The notes: generated by a model from the letters alone, not told the origin. Counted from the first letter of the stretch, positions 28,441 to 37,298 are shown. The stretch: DNA of 64,000 bases from Serratia plymuthica NBRC 102599 (GCF_001590925.1 NZ_BCTU01000005.1:62001-126000), one strand, 5' to 3'. A program made the numbers and translations.

Positions 28441-29367
28441 ATGATTCGGGGATTCAAAGCGATATTACTGACGCTGATGCTGCTGGCAAGCCAGCGGGCG
28501 TTGGCTGACTGCGCCACCACCAATGGCAGTGTGACGCTGCCTGGCGGCAGCTCTTTTACCGTCTACAACGGCCAGACTAGCGCCCAGGGTACCGCCGGGT
28601 TGAACTGCACCGGCCTCGGCTTGTCGTTGCTGTCGCAAAACACCGTAACGGTGAAAATCACCTCGACCACCCACAATATGGCGATAGCCGACGGCTCCGG
28701 CGATCAAATTCCGTACCTGATTTACCCCGATTCAAATTACCAATACGCGTATAGCGTCGGGCAAACCATCGATTACAGCTCATTGAACCTGCTGTCGCTG
28801 ATCCTCATCTCCTCCAACGTCAATTTCCCGCTGTATGTCAGGACCACCGCCGGGGCTAACGTGCGCTCGGGCACCTATACCGATACCGTCAATCTGACCT
28901 GGAACTACCACATCTGCGGCCTGGGCGTGCTCGGTCTGTGTATCTGGTGGGACGGCGTCGACAAGCTCAGTACCGTGACCATTACCGCCGTGATCACCAA
29001 AGACTGCCTGATTGGCACCGCGCAGAACGTCAATTTTGGCAGCATGGCGCTGGTGGGCCAGTTTAACCCGGTGAACCAGAGCATCACCCTTACCTGCACC
29101 AAAACCGAGGGTTACAACACCTATTTCACCAACGGCAATAACCCGGTCACCGGCTGGCGGCAGATGAAAAACGGCACCAGCAATTTTATGCAGTATCAAA
29201 TTTACCTGCCCAATACCACCACCGTCTGGGACAGCACCAACAAACAAAGCGGTGCCGGTACCGGCCTGGCGCAGAGCATTCCCTATCTGGCGGTGATTAA
29301 CTCTGCGCAAACCGAAAAGCCGGTCGGCACCTATCAGGACAATCTCAGCTTTGTCGTGGAATATTAG
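28441..29367 (+). CDS. Csu-type tip adhesin with two spore coat U domains (CsuE-like)
   Basis: 308 residues: signal peptide to LADC, a first SCPU-like domain (residues 22-165) and a second C-terminal SCPU domain beginning ITAVITKDCLIG and ending TYQDNLSFVVEY. Two-domain last subunits sit at the tip of archaic pili, where hydrophobic loops bind surfaces. The ATG at 28441 follows GGAGAAAG; an ATG four codons earlier overlaps that site. It is the last gene of the operon. Confidence 0.82.
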   Translation: MIRGFKAILLTLMLLASQRALADCATTNGSVTLPGGSSFTVYNGQTSAQGTAGLNCTGLGLSLLSQNTVTVKITSTTHNMAIADGSGDQIPYLIYPDSNYQYAYSVGQTIDYSSLNLLSLILISSNVNFPLYVRTTAGANVRSGTYTDTVNLTWNYHICGLGVLGLCIWWDGVDKLSTVTITAVITKDCLIGTAQNVNFGSMALVGQFNPVNQSITLTCTKTEGYNTYFTNGNNPVTGWRQMKNGTSNFMQYQIYLPNTTTVWDSTNKQSGAGTGLAQSIPYLAVINSAQTEKPVGTYQDNLSFVVEY

Positions 29368-29504
29368 CCTTATGCGCTAGTCGCTGACGACGATTGTTGC
29401 CAGTTTGTATTTTTTATGTGGCATTTTTTGCTCATTTAACTATGCTCATAGGTGTGACCCTAACTGGTCATACCTCATACCAGAAAATCGAGCAAGGAGT
29501 TCCA

Positions 29505-29744
29505 ATGGGCAAAACCGTGGTAAAAATAGGCAGTTTTGAGGTTGATGATGCGCATTTGTCCTCCTCGTCCGAGCAGGCCGGCACGCTGACCATTCCCTGC
29601 AAGTCGGATCCCGACCTGTGCATGCAATTAGACGGTTGGGATGAACACACCAGCATTCCGGCGACGCTGGATGGCAAGCATTCGCTGCTGTTTAAGCAGC
29701 ATTACGATCGGCAATCCGATGCCTGGGTGATGCGGCTGGCATGA
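29505..29744 (+). CDS. yebV: YebV family small protein
   Basis: 79 residues. The core LTIPCKSDPDLCMQLDGWDE and the end QSDAWVMRLA closely match E. coli YebV, a conserved protein of unknown function. It starts at 29505 after AAGGAG. In E. coli yebV directly follows rsmF (yebU); here the pilus operon separates them. Confidence 0.9.
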   Translation: MGKTVVKIGSFEVDDAHLSSSSEQAGTLTIPCKSDPDLCMQLDGWDEHTSIPATLDGKHSLLFKQHYDRQSDAWVMRLA

Positions 29745-29760
29745 ACAACGATGAACTGAA

Positions 29761-29800
29761 AAACGCGCCGTGTACCACAGGGAACACGGCGCGTTTTTTT
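29761..29800. terminator. Terminator between yebV and the C39-like gene
   Basis: AACGCGCCGTGT, 10-base loop, ACACGGCGCGTT followed by T7, 12-bp stem. It serves yebV on the plus strand and abuts the stop of the convergent gene. Confidence 0.9.
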
Positions 29801-30401
29801 ATGTGATGGCGATACCGCGACCGGCGAAGAAACGGCCAAAACGGCTCAGCGGCAGCGTTACCTGTTGGCGCGTGGCTTGGCTGTCACCGGAAGGATTGTG
29901 AAAGGTCACGTTTTCGGCCTCAACGGCGGTGACCAGCACCAGATGGCCGCCCCGCTGCGGCGGGTGCCGATCGGGCTGGCGAATGCCTGGGTGCACCGAA
30001 GCCATAAAATAGCGTCGCTGCGCCAGCAATTGCGGCAACGCCTCCACGTCGAGGCCGACCCGCACCTCGGCGTCCAACGCAAACTGCTCACGCACATAGT
30101 CGACAAAGGGCGCGTAGATCAGCCCTTTGATGCGTTCGCCTTCACGCACATAGGCACCGTACGGCAGGCTGCGGCGCGCCAGCTCCAACACCGGCGGCGC
30201 ATCGCCGTCGCGGTGGCTCAGGACCATTTTCAGGCAGGCCATGCCGCAAACGTGATTGGCCCATTCGATATATTCCGCCCGATCGCGCGCCCCGCTGCGC
30301 GCCCAGTTGACGTCTTGCGCCAATGTCGCACGCCCGGCAATCAGATCGGCCGCCAGTTCAGGCGTCGCCCATTGGCAAACGTAGGGGACCGCGTTCGTCA
30401 A
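29799..30401 (-). CDS. C39-like papain-fold peptidase
   Basis: 200 residues with HVCGMACLKMVL around residues 50-61, where Cys is the likely nucleophile, and GGHLVLVTAVEAENVTFHNPSGD near 150-172, containing the likely catalytic His and the Asn/Asp-like third residue. This is the pattern of C39/peptidase_C39_2 proteins. There is no signal peptide and no ABC transporter domain, so it is probably a stand-alone cytoplasmic hydrolase; the substrate is unknown. It starts one base after the stop of the ASCH gene and is probably translated from the same mRNA. Confidence 0.75.
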   Translation of the reverse strand: MTNAVPYVCQWATPELAADLIAGRATLAQDVNWARSGARDRAEYIEWANHVCGMACLKMVLSHRDGDAPPVLELARRSLPYGAYVREGERIKGLIYAPFVDYVREQFALDAEVRVGLDVEALPQLLAQRRYFMASVHPGIRQPDRHPPQRGGHLVLVTAVEAENVTFHNPSGDSQATRQQVTLPLSRFGRFFAGRGIAIT

Positions 30402-30402
30402 A

Positions 30403-30795
30403 TCAGAAAGTCTCTATCACTTTGAAATTCATCAGCACCAGCGTCATATCCGGCGAAAACAGGTCGTACTCTTCAAAGAAACTCTGCAGCTCTTTACGCC
30501 AGTAAGCCAATGAACGATCGCCTTCCCCTTCGGCATAGGCATGCGCTTCATCAACCTGATCGTAGGTTTTCATCTCCACGGTGGTCAGTTCTACCGCACA
30601 GATCGGAACATTTTTACCGTCAACGACCACAAACACGTCGCCGGCCAGCGGGATACCTTCCCCGTCAAGATTGGAACAGGTGGCGGTCTTGGTGCCATTG
30701 AGGATCAGCTTGACCACATCATCGGCCTGCTGCTCGGTGTTGCCGAACGCCCAACGCTCGGTGTTCTCATATTTCTTCGGAATTGCGTCTGCCAT
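30403..30795 (-). CDS. ASCH domain-containing protein
   Basis: 130 residues that match the ASCH/YhfF-like fold: LILNGTKTATCS near the N terminus, a GDVFVVVDGKNVPICAVELTTVEM beta segment, and HAYAEGEGDRSLAYWRKELQSFF. ASCH domains bind RNA or nucleosides; a few are amidohydrolases on modified cytidine. First gene of a pair with the C39-like gene. Confidence 0.8.
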   Translation of the reverse strand: MADAIPKKYENTERWAFGNTEQQADDVVKLILNGTKTATCSNLDGEGIPLAGDVFVVVDGKNVPICAVELTTVEMKTYDQVDEAHAYAEGEGDRSLAYWRKELQSFFEEYDLFSPDMTLVLMNFKVIETF

Positions 30796-30996
30796 TGCCT
30801 TACCTTATTAAATGAATCATTGTGCAGAGAGAATAGTACAACGTATTCCCCACCGCCTGCACCTGCCGAATTCACCGCACGGCGACGCAAACCCATACCA
30901 TTTACAGGCTTTTTACGGTAAATCTCTGTGCCTGAGCCGGGACAACAGGCATACTGTGGACGACATCCACACCATGGCTTACGGCCAGGCGGTAAC

Positions 30997-31104
30997 ATGA
31001 AAAATGACGACAAAGACCCCGATGACACCTTCAGTGACTTATTAAAAGTCATTGCGCTGGTCGTGATTGCTCTCTTTGTTATCGGCGGCTGGTATTTCAG
31101 CTGA
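30997..31104 (+). CDS. Small membrane protein, 35 aa
   Basis: MKNDDKDPDD then a single hydrophobic helix (LLKVIALVVIALFVIGGW) and a short tail. The acidic head, one membrane span and tight spacing to yniD (21 bp) support a real small gene. I do not recognise a named family. A GGCGG lies before the ATG. Confidence 0.6.
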   Translation: MKNDDKDPDDTFSDLLKVIALVVIALFVIGGWYFS

Positions 31105-31125
31105 TCAATAGAACAGGAGATCACC

Positions 31126-31233
31126 TTGGCAACCAAACGCATGCGCACCAAGCACTGGAAAATGTTTTTGATTTTGTTGTTAATCTGCGTCGCCCTATTG
31201 TTATTGCGCTGGGCGGCAATGGTCTTCGGTTAA
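31126..31233 (+). CDS. yniD: Small membrane protein YniD
   Basis: 35 residues from a TTG start, preceded by AGGAGA: basic head TKRMRTKHWKM, then one membrane helix ending LLLLRWAAMVFG. This matches my recollection of E. coli YniD, a 35-residue single-span protein of unknown function. An internal ATG at 31141 would remove the conserved TKR start. It probably shares a transcript with the 35-aa gene before it. Confidence 0.75.
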   Translation: MATKRMRTKHWKMFLILLLICVALLLLRWAAMVFG

Positions 31234-31258
31234 CGCCAACCGGACGCCGGCGCTATTT

Positions 31259-31423
31259 TCAGTTCCGCCGTTCGCCCGGCGTTTTAGCCACCAGCTCCAA
31301 CAGCTCTCGCAGATAGGCTATTCGCGCCTCCCCCTGCGGCAACCACAGACGGCACAACCGATTTTGCACTTCTGCCCGCCGGCTCAGGCGATAGTATTCC
31401 GCCAGTTGATCGACCAGTTTCAT
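31259..31423 (-). CDS. Hypothetical protein, 54 aa
   Basis: Starts MKLVDQLAEYYRLSRRAEVQ and ends KTPGERRN; it should be mostly helical and Arg/Leu-rich with no membrane segment. An excellent ribosome-binding site (GGAGG) seven bases upstream is the main support. The family is not recognised. It converges with yniD and has no clear terminator between. Confidence 0.5.
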   Translation of the reverse strand: MKLVDQLAEYYRLSRRAEVQNRLCRLWLPQGEARIAYLRELLELVAKTPGERRN

Positions 31424-31591
31424 CACGCACCCTCCAGATATTCGACAAGCTAAGTATTGGGCGAAAAAACCAGAAGAAACACTGATGCCTTATTTTTTAT
31501 GCTTCCGGTTTTAGCGTTGTGCGACCGGTGCAGTGGCGAACCCCGGGCCCAACTGCTACATTGACCAAAAATCACCCAGCCGAGGTAAACG

Positions 31592-31801
31592 ATGATGTTC
31601 TCGGAGCAGGAGATAAAACCCGTGTGGGATGAAGTCGCCCGTTTGATCGGTGACAGCGTGATGCAACTGCGCCATCGCGGCGAGGTGTTATCGGTAGAAA
31701 CGCTGGCGAAGCACCTGGCGCGGCAGTTGGCTGAAAGCAACGATATCGAACGCCGGATCCTGATCGGTGCGGCGATCAACATGCTGAAAGATGGAAAGTG
31801 A
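31592..31801 (+). CDS. Small helical protein, possibly AriR/YmgB-like
   Basis: 69 residues after GAGG: two predicted helices (EIKPVWDEVARLIGDSVMQL; VETLAKHLARQL) and a last helix RRILIGAAINML. The pattern vaguely resembles the AriR/YmgB two-component connector family, but I cannot confirm it. Two adjacent ATGs are possible starts. A hairpin begins exactly at its stop. Confidence 0.55.
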   Translation: MMFSEQEIKPVWDEVARLIGDSVMQLRHRGEVLSVETLAKHLARQLAESNDIERRILIGAAINMLKDGK

Positions 31802-31827
31802 ATCGCCAACCGGAATGGTTGGCGATT
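31801..31827 (+). terminator. Hairpin at the end of the 69-aa gene
   Basis: AATCGCCAACC, loop GGAAT, GGTTGGCGATT: perfect 11-bp stem immediately at the stop codon. No T-tract follows. Confidence 0.5.
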
Positions 31828-31959
31828 CGGCAGAAGCCCGAGGTATGCAAGCCCGGCCTTCTGAGCGCTACTATGTCAGGCTGACCCGATGAAATTAATA
31901 GGAATTATCGCGTTTTTGCCAAAAATTACTCTTTTTGTTGCCTTGGCCTATCAACAGCA

Positions 31960-31989
31960 AAATAAAAAACCGGAGGAATCCCCCCGGCT
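31960..31989 (-). terminator. Terminator of the 2-hydroxycarboxylate carrier gene
   Basis: On the minus strand: CCGGGGG, short loop, CCTCCGG then TTTTTTATTTT. It lies 20 bp beyond the carrier's stop. Confidence 0.8.
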
Positions 31990-32009
31990 ATCCATCATGA
32001 ATGTTGTGC

Positions 32010-33353
32010 TCAGATTAACCAACCCAGCAATAAGGTCGCGCCAATCACCGTCGAAGCACCGCCAATGCGCGTGGCAATTTGCGCGAACGGCATCAGCCCC
32101 ATGCGGTTGGACGCGGAGAGGATCGCCACGTCGCCGGTACCGCCCAGCCCGCTGTGGCAGCAGGTGACGATCGCCGCTTCAATCGGGTACATTTTCAGGT
32201 AAGGCGCAATCAGGAAGCTCACCACGCCCATCGACAACACCACCGAACCGCAGACCACCACATAGCCCACCGAAAACACCGCCACCACACTTTCCAAGGG
32301 GACATACAGCATGCCCAGGCCAATCATCAGCGGCCACACCAGCGCGGTGGAAACGAACTTGTAAAAACTGTGCGCGCCGGTTTCCATTGAGACCGGGATC
32401 ACCCGGCAATATTTGCACAGGACGGCAAACAGAATCATCAGCACCGGGCCGGGAATATGCACAATGTGTTCAAACAGGCCGCCGACGATAAAGAAGGCGC
32501 AAATCACCAGCAGCCCACCGCCCATCAGTTGGAAATCGACATTGCCGTTGGTTTCCTTGATGGCGAACACCGCGTTTTCCTGCGCCGAGCGGATCAACAT
32601 GCCTTCCCCGCTCAGCGCTTTGCGCTGCAGGCCGATACGCGCCAGAACCCCAGCCGCGACGATAGCGAAGATATTGCCCAACACCGCCGCCGGTGCCAGT
32701 TGCGCCACGTAAACGTCCGGCGTCGATCCCAAAATGGCGGAATACGCCAGCGACAGCGGCAAGATACCTTCACCTATGCCGCCACCGATGATCGGCACAA
32801 TGATAAAGAAGAAGGTGTGATAGAAGGTAAAGCCAAACAGCTTGCCCACCAGCAACCCGGTGACGACCGCCGTTACCGTGCCGACCACCAAAGGCACGAA
32901 CATGCGAATCATGCCCTGGATCAGGATCACCCGGTTCATGCCGAGTATGCTGCCCACCACCAGACTGGCGATAACGAAGTACAGCAGGTTGGCTTCTTTC
33001 ATCAGCAGATGGACAGTGCCCATAACGTTAGGCTGGAAGACGTTAAAGTAAACCAGAACCGAAGGCACCATCAGGCATAAAATGGCCGGGCCGCCGATAT
33101 CCCGCAACACGGGAATACTTTTGCCTAAATGCGCCAGCGCAAAACCCAGCGTCATAATCACCGCCAGGCCGCCGATCATATTTTTCGGCAAGAAGTTGGC
33201 GTAGGCCGACACGGTAACAATGGCGCAAATAGTGATAAACAACGCGACCGGAACCGCGCCGATATCCATTTGTCGAATTTGATTAATTAATCCTGATGAA
33301 TCAGGGAGTGGCGTATTTTTTTCACAGGCAACTTCTGCATTTATCTGTTTCAT
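32010..33353 (-). CDS. 2-hydroxycarboxylate:cation symporter (CitS/CimH/MaeN family)
   Basis: 447 residues, about 11 membrane segments. Family signatures are the two re-entrant loops: IIGGGIGEGILPLS in the first half and CCHSGLGGTGDVAILSASNRM in the second, which bind the carboxylate and Na+ or H+. Substrates of relatives are citrate, malate or lactate. No oxaloacetate decarboxylase or citrate lyase genes are adjacent, which argues against a fermentation cluster; it is divergent from pckA, with which it shares a gluconeogenic theme. Which substrate it takes cannot be read here. Confidence 0.88.
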   Translation of the reverse strand: MKQINAEVACEKNTPLPDSSGLINQIRQMDIGAVPVALFITICAIVTVSAYANFLPKNMIGGLAVIMTLGFALAHLGKSIPVLRDIGGPAILCLMVPSVLVYFNVFQPNVMGTVHLLMKEANLLYFVIASLVVGSILGMNRVILIQGMIRMFVPLVVGTVTAVVTGLLVGKLFGFTFYHTFFFIIVPIIGGGIGEGILPLSLAYSAILGSTPDVYVAQLAPAAVLGNIFAIVAAGVLARIGLQRKALSGEGMLIRSAQENAVFAIKETNGNVDFQLMGGGLLVICAFFIVGGLFEHIVHIPGPVLMILFAVLCKYCRVIPVSMETGAHSFYKFVSTALVWPLMIGLGMLYVPLESVVAVFSVGYVVVCGSVVLSMGVVSFLIAPYLKMYPIEAAIVTCCHSGLGGTGDVAILSASNRMGLMPFAQIATRIGGASTVIGATLLLGWLI

Positions 33354-33842
33354 TATTCACCCTGCTGACAAGTGTTCGGTGCGGAACGGTTCGCCTGACC
33401 ACAGGCGAAGAACGTTATCAAACAAAAACAACTGTTTATCATAAATTTTATTGCGTATTTTCGTTTTTTAATAATGGAAAAAACAGTGGACAGCTCAGAC
33501 AATATGATAAAAAATAAAAATACAAAACTAAATTGCGTCGCATTAATTCAATATTGTGAGCCCCAACCAATGTTGGTTTTAATTAATTATCGTCAGCGTT
33601 TTGTAATTAAATTAATCAGGTCAAAATTCGCTGCTATGCTATAGATGGAAGTAAAAATCCGTGCGTTTATTAATGAGAACCGGAGCAGTAATTAGCTGAA
33701 TCCGGTCAGCTGTACCCGAGCCTCTTCTCTGCACGCGGCACCGTGCGGGAGTGAGGCACATAATATATGCCGTATGGCTTTCATCTTTGCCAATGCCCCC
33801 GGCTTGAAAGGCTACGGACATAGAACCGATAAGGAAGTAGAT
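33354..33842. other. AT-rich divergent control region of the carrier and pckA
   Basis: 489 bp, far richer in A/T than its flanks. It must hold both promoters. It contains a TGTGA half-site at 33555-33559 and a small dyad CCAAC-CAAT-GTTGG (33563-33576), but no complete CRP site and no clear -35/-10 pair that I can defend. No gene is seen in it. Confidence 0.4.
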
Positions 33843-35462
33843 ATGTCTTCAACCGCTGTTACCCCACAAACGCTGGCCCGCTACGGTATCCATCAGGCTA
33901 CCGAGATCGTCTATAACCCAAGTTACGAACAACTGTTTATCGAGGAAACCCGCGCCGACCTGCCGGCACTGGAACGCGGTACGCTGACCCGGCTTGGCGC
34001 AGTTAACGTCGATACCGGCGAATTCACCGGCCGCTCGCCGAAAGACAAATACATCGTCCGTGACGACACCACGCGCGATACCGTCTGGTGGTCCGATAAC
34101 GGCACCGGCAAAAACGACAACCAACCGCTGTCGCCGGAAGTCTGGCAGCACCTGAAAACCCTGGTGGGCAATCAGCTCTCCGGCAAACGCCTGTTCGTGG
34201 TGGATGCATTCTGCGGCGCCAATGCCGATACCCGCCTGAAGGTGCGTTTCATTACCGAAGTGGCCTGGCAGGCGCACTTCGTCAAGAACATGTTTATCCG
34301 CCCGAGCGAAGCCGAACTGGTCGATTTCGAACCGGACTTCGTGGTGATGAACGGCGCCAAATGCACCAACCCGGACTGGCAACAGCAGGGGCTGCATTCA
34401 GAGAACTTCGTCGCCTTCAACCTGACCGAACGCATTCAGTTGATCGGCGGCACCTGGTACGGCGGCGAAATGAAAAAGGGTCTGTTCTCCATCATGAACT
34501 ACCTGCTGCCGTTGCAAGGCATTGCCTCCATGCACTGCTCGGCCAACGTCGGCGAACAGGGTGACGTGGCGATATTCTTTGGCCTGTCCGGCACCGGCAA
34601 AACTACCCTCTCCACCGATCCCAAGCGCCAGTTGATCGGTGACGACGAACACGGCTGGGATGACGACGGCGTGTTCAACTTTGAAGGCGGCTGTTATGCG
34701 AAGACCATCAAGCTCTCGCAGCAGGCCGAGCCGGAAATTTATCAGGCAATTCGTCGCGATGCGCTGCTGGAAAACGTGCAGGTGCTGGCAGACGGCAGCA
34801 TTGATTTCGATGACGCCGGCAAGACCGAGAATACCCGCGTCTCCTACCCGATCGACCACATCGAAAACATTGTCAAGCCGGTGTCCAAGGCCGGCCACGC
34901 CAAGAAGATCATCTTCCTGACGGCGGATGCTTTCGGGGTTCTGCCGCCGGTTTCTCGCCTGACGCCGGAACAAACCCAATATCACTTCCTGTCCGGCTTT
35001 ACCGCCAAACTGGCCGGTACCGAACGCGGCATCACCACGCCAACCCCTACCTTCTCCGCCTGTTTCGGCGCCGCGTTTCTGACGCTGCACCCGACGCAGT
35101 ATGCCGAAGTGCTGGTGAAACGCATGGAAGCGGCCGGTGCTCAGGCCTATCTGGTGAATACCGGCTGGAACGGCAGCGGCAAGCGTATCTCCATCAAGGA
35201 CACCCGCGGCATTATCGATTCGATTTTGAACGGCGAGATTGAGCACGCCGAGACCTTCACCCTGCCGATCTTCGGCCTGGCGGTCCCGACGGCGCTGCCG
35301 GGTGTTGATCCTTCGATCCTCGATCCGCGCAAAACCTACGCCGATGAATCGCTGTGGCAGGAAAAAGCGCAGGATTTGGCACAGCGCTTTATCGATAACT
35401 TCGCTAAATACACTGTGACTCCGGCAGGCGAAAAGTTGGTGAACGCCGGGCCGAAACTGTAA
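33843..35462 (+). CDS. pckA: Phosphoenolpyruvate carboxykinase (ATP)
   Basis: 539 residues. Oxaloacetate plus ATP gives PEP, CO2 and ADP, the first committed step of gluconeogenesis. Visible motifs are RSPKDKYIV, the P-loop-like [19 protein letters not shown] for metal binding, [11 protein letters not shown] and the KXX-type residues around FVVDAFCGA. The start at 33843 follows AAGGAAG; a longer frame starting at 33774 lacks homology. Terminator 18 bp after the stop. Confidence 0.97.
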   Translation: MSSTAVTPQTLARYGIHQATEIVYNPSYEQLFIEETRADLPALERGTLTRLGAVNVDTGEFTGRSPKDKYIVRDDTTRDTVWWSDNGTGKNDNQPLSPEVWQHLKTLVGNQLSGKRLFVVDAFCGANADTRLKVRFITEVAWQAHFVKNMFIRPSEAELVDFEPDFVVMNGAKCTNPDWQQQGLHSENFVAFNLTERIQLIGGTWYGGEMKKGLFSIMNYLLPLQGIASMHCSANVGEQGDVAIFFGLSGTGKTTLSTDPKRQLIGDDEHGWDDDGVFNFEGGCYAKTIKLSQQAEPEIYQAIRRDALLENVQVLADGSIDFDDAGKTENTRVSYPIDHIENIVKPVSKAGHAKKIIFLTADAFGVLPPVSRLTPEQTQYHFLSGFTAKLAGTERGITTPTPTFSACFGAAFLTLHPTQYAEVLVKRMEAAGAQAYLVNTGWNGSGKRISIKDTRGIIDSILNGEIEHAETFTLPIFGLAVPTALPGVDPSILDPRKTYADESLWQEKAQDLAQRFIDNFAKYTVTPAGEKLVNAGPKL

Positions 35463-35480
35463 ACACTCCCTGTTTTATCC

Positions 35481-35505
35481 GGGCGCCTGAAGGCGCCCTT
35501 TTTAT
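35481..35505 (+). terminator. Intrinsic terminator after pckA
   Basis: GGGCGCC, TGAA loop, GGCGCCC, then TTTTTATTT. Confidence 0.92.
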
Positions 35506-35599
35506 TTCCATGACCCGTCCTGAATGGGTGAAACGACCGGTAGTCAGGCTGTAGTATCACAGGCAGGATGCCAGTCCCATCAGCAACACCTCTTTGCAG

Positions 35600-35671
35600 T
35601 CAGCCGGAAAAAAACGCAGCCCCTCTGTCACCCAACAGGGCGATGGCCAGCAGATAACAGACTGCGCTCAT
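35600..35671 (-). CDS. Possible 23-residue hydrophobic peptide
   Basis: Between pckA and the TetR gene (35506-35758) the only suggestive item is a minus-strand ATG at 35671, preceded by GGAGGAG, reading MSAVCYLLAIALLGDRGAAF and three more residues. The strong ribosome-binding site and hydrophobic character could mark a small membrane peptide, but nothing else supports it. Confidence 0.2.
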   Translation of the reverse strand: MSAVCYLLAIALLGDRGAAFFSG

Positions 35672-35758
35672 CTTTCTCCTCCTTACCGGGCCGACTCAAG
35701 CGGCAGAAACGTCTCAGTAAAAAGGGGTGATCGGTCAACGTGAGTGGACCGGTGACAT

Positions 35759-36421
35759 TTATCGATTCCGCGCAGCCATGGCATCCCGTACTAACCCCGG
35801 CAGCACCAGCGTCAACGCCGCCGTAATGCGAGTGTCGATGTCGCTGCCCGGCGGCAACAGTCCAAGCGCCATCTGGCGCAAGGGTTCGGCCATCACCATC
35901 GCCAGCAGCAGATCGCTGGTCTGCGCACAGTCCAACTCACGTAACCAGCCGTGCTGTTGTTGGCGCTGCAGCCAGTCCGCCACAATGGCCCGACCGCGTT
36001 CAATGCCGTTACGCTGATAGGCCGCCAACAGGGCTTCCCGCCCAGGAAACTCGCTCTGCAACAGGCGAAAGACCCCCACCGCCTGCACGCTCAGCACGTG
36101 ATGCGCAATCGCGCGCAAACCCTGCTCAAGCAGCGGCTGCACCTCTGCCGCCCGCTGCGCATCCTGTTCAAACGCCGGCCGAAAAGCATCGGTCCAGCTG
36201 GCTATCGCCTGCATCACCAGCGCATCGCGGTTCTCGGCAAAACGGTACAGGGTTTTCTTGGCCATACCGGCCCGTTTCGCCACCGCGTCCACGGTGGTGG
36301 CGGCATACCCCTGCGTCAGCAACAGCGCCAGAGTGGCCTCAACCGCCGCCGCGCGCAGCTCCGCCTCCGGGGCCGAAGGCCTTCCACGCGAGCGCGGTGC
36401 GGCATCCTTTTCATTTGCCAT
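35759..36421 (-). CDS. TetR-family repressor, PhlH-like position
   Basis: 220 residues. Residues 25-70 form a TetR helix-turn-helix (LLTQGYAATTVDAVAKRAGMAKKTLYR), followed by a variable ligand-binding domain. It is divergent from a PhlG-like hydrolase gene, with a perfect palindrome between them, the arrangement of phlH-phlG in Pseudomonas where PhlH represses phlG. I start at 36421 (MANEKDAAPRSRGRPS); the upstream extension would run through the operator. Confidence 0.85.
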   Translation of the reverse strand: MANEKDAAPRSRGRPSAPEAELRAAAVEATLALLLTQGYAATTVDAVAKRAGMAKKTLYRFAENRDALVMQAIASWTDAFRPAFEQDAQRAAEVQPLLEQGLRAIAHHVLSVQAVGVFRLLQSEFPGREALLAAYQRNGIERGRAIVADWLQRQQQHGWLRELDCAQTSDLLLAMVMAEPLRQMALGLLPPGSDIDTRITAALTLVLPGLVRDAMAARNR

Positions 36422-36469
36422 GATAGTTCCTCGAAATCGTTGACAGAGACAGCATACCGGCCTAGCCTT

Positions 36470-36498
36470 AATTAGGAAACCTATATCGTTTCCTAATT
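36470..36498. promoter_or_regulatory. Palindromic operator between TetR and PhlG-like genes
   Basis: AATTAGGAAAC-CTATATC-GTTTCCTAATT: perfect 11-bp arms with a 7-bp centre, lying 16 bp before the hydrolase start and about 48 bp before the TetR start. The geometry suits a TetR dimer pair blocking both promoters. Confidence 0.8.
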
Positions 36499-36514
36499 TA
36501 TAAGGATGACCGTT

Positions 36515-37213
36515 ATGACACATCAATCGCTGATGCTCCCCTGGGGCGTTAATGATATCAACGCGTTGCTTAAACCGGAACCGCTGCTGCTGGAGATGGG
36601 GCTGACGCGCAGCACCGACGGTTTACTGACCGTGGCGATCCGCACCGATCTGCCCGGCTGCAAAGGCCGCATGCTGGACTGGTGGTTTACCTTTTTTGAG
36701 ACCACCCAGCACATTCGCTGGTGGCATCCGCACGATCACGTTGAGCACCGCGGCTGGGACGGGCACTGGAAAAAAGGCGAAAGTTACATTGGCGCCAGCA
36801 TCAACGCGGTTGAATGGCTGGCGGAGTTGCCGCCGGTGCCGGCTCGCCTCAAGTTTCACGCCGCCGAAGATTTTTTTGCCACGCAACCGCTGCAACAGGC
36901 GCGCGACACCCAGGCGCTATCTGCCGCCATTTGCGCCCGTATCGGCTTCGGCGAGCAGGTGGCGCTGGATGACAATGGCGACCCTCGCGACGGTGAAATG
37001 CTGCATTTGGCGCGTGACACGCCCTACGGCTGCGTGCTCCGCAGCCGCTTCCTGCTGGGTAAATCCTGTGCGAACGCGCATGACGAGCTGCCGGACGAGA
37101 TTGGCTTTAATCTGATGCGCCACTGCTATAACGAATTCAGCTATCTGGCGCAGTTCCTGCCGTCGTTGTACTACGCCGAAAATGGTCGTGAGGCGGCGCC
37201 GTTACCCTGGTAA
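36515..37213 (+). CDS. DAPG hydrolase family (PhlG-like) zinc hydrolase
   Basis: 232 residues. It resembles PhlG, the zinc enzyme that cleaves a C-C bond in 2,4-diacetylphloroglucinol (DAPG). The HPHDHVEHRGW segment (about residue 73 on) and the C-terminal HCYNEF (His-x3-Glu) match two parts of PhlG's metal site (His129 and His270/Glu274 in the Pseudomonas enzyme, from memory); the remaining Glu is less obvious. No phlACBD genes are in the window, so a protective or scavenging role is likely. Start at 36515 because an ATG at 36506 touches the AAGG ribosome-binding site. Confidence 0.75.
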   Translation: MTHQSLMLPWGVNDINALLKPEPLLLEMGLTRSTDGLLTVAIRTDLPGCKGRMLDWWFTFFETTQHIRWWHPHDHVEHRGWDGHWKKGESYIGASINAVEWLAELPPVPARLKFHAAEDFFATQPLQQARDTQALSAAICARIGFGEQVALDDNGDPRDGEMLHLARDTPYGCVLRSRFLLGKSCANAHDELPDEIGFNLMRHCYNEFSYLAQFLPSLYYAENGREAAPLPW

Positions 37214-37298
37214 TGATTAGGCGTAAGCGTTTTATTTTCAGGTGGAATCTCTATAGTTGGGGACGCTCAATCCACAACGGCAAACAACCGGAGAACCT

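Noticed and set aside
31889-32167. Plus-strand frame starting MKLIGIIAFLPK
   Set aside because: It crosses the terminator and the 3' end of the carrier gene on the other strand; no ribosome-binding site.
33553-33576. Candidate CRP site upstream of pckA
   Set aside because: Only one TGTGA half-site; the second half does not match TCACA at the required spacing.
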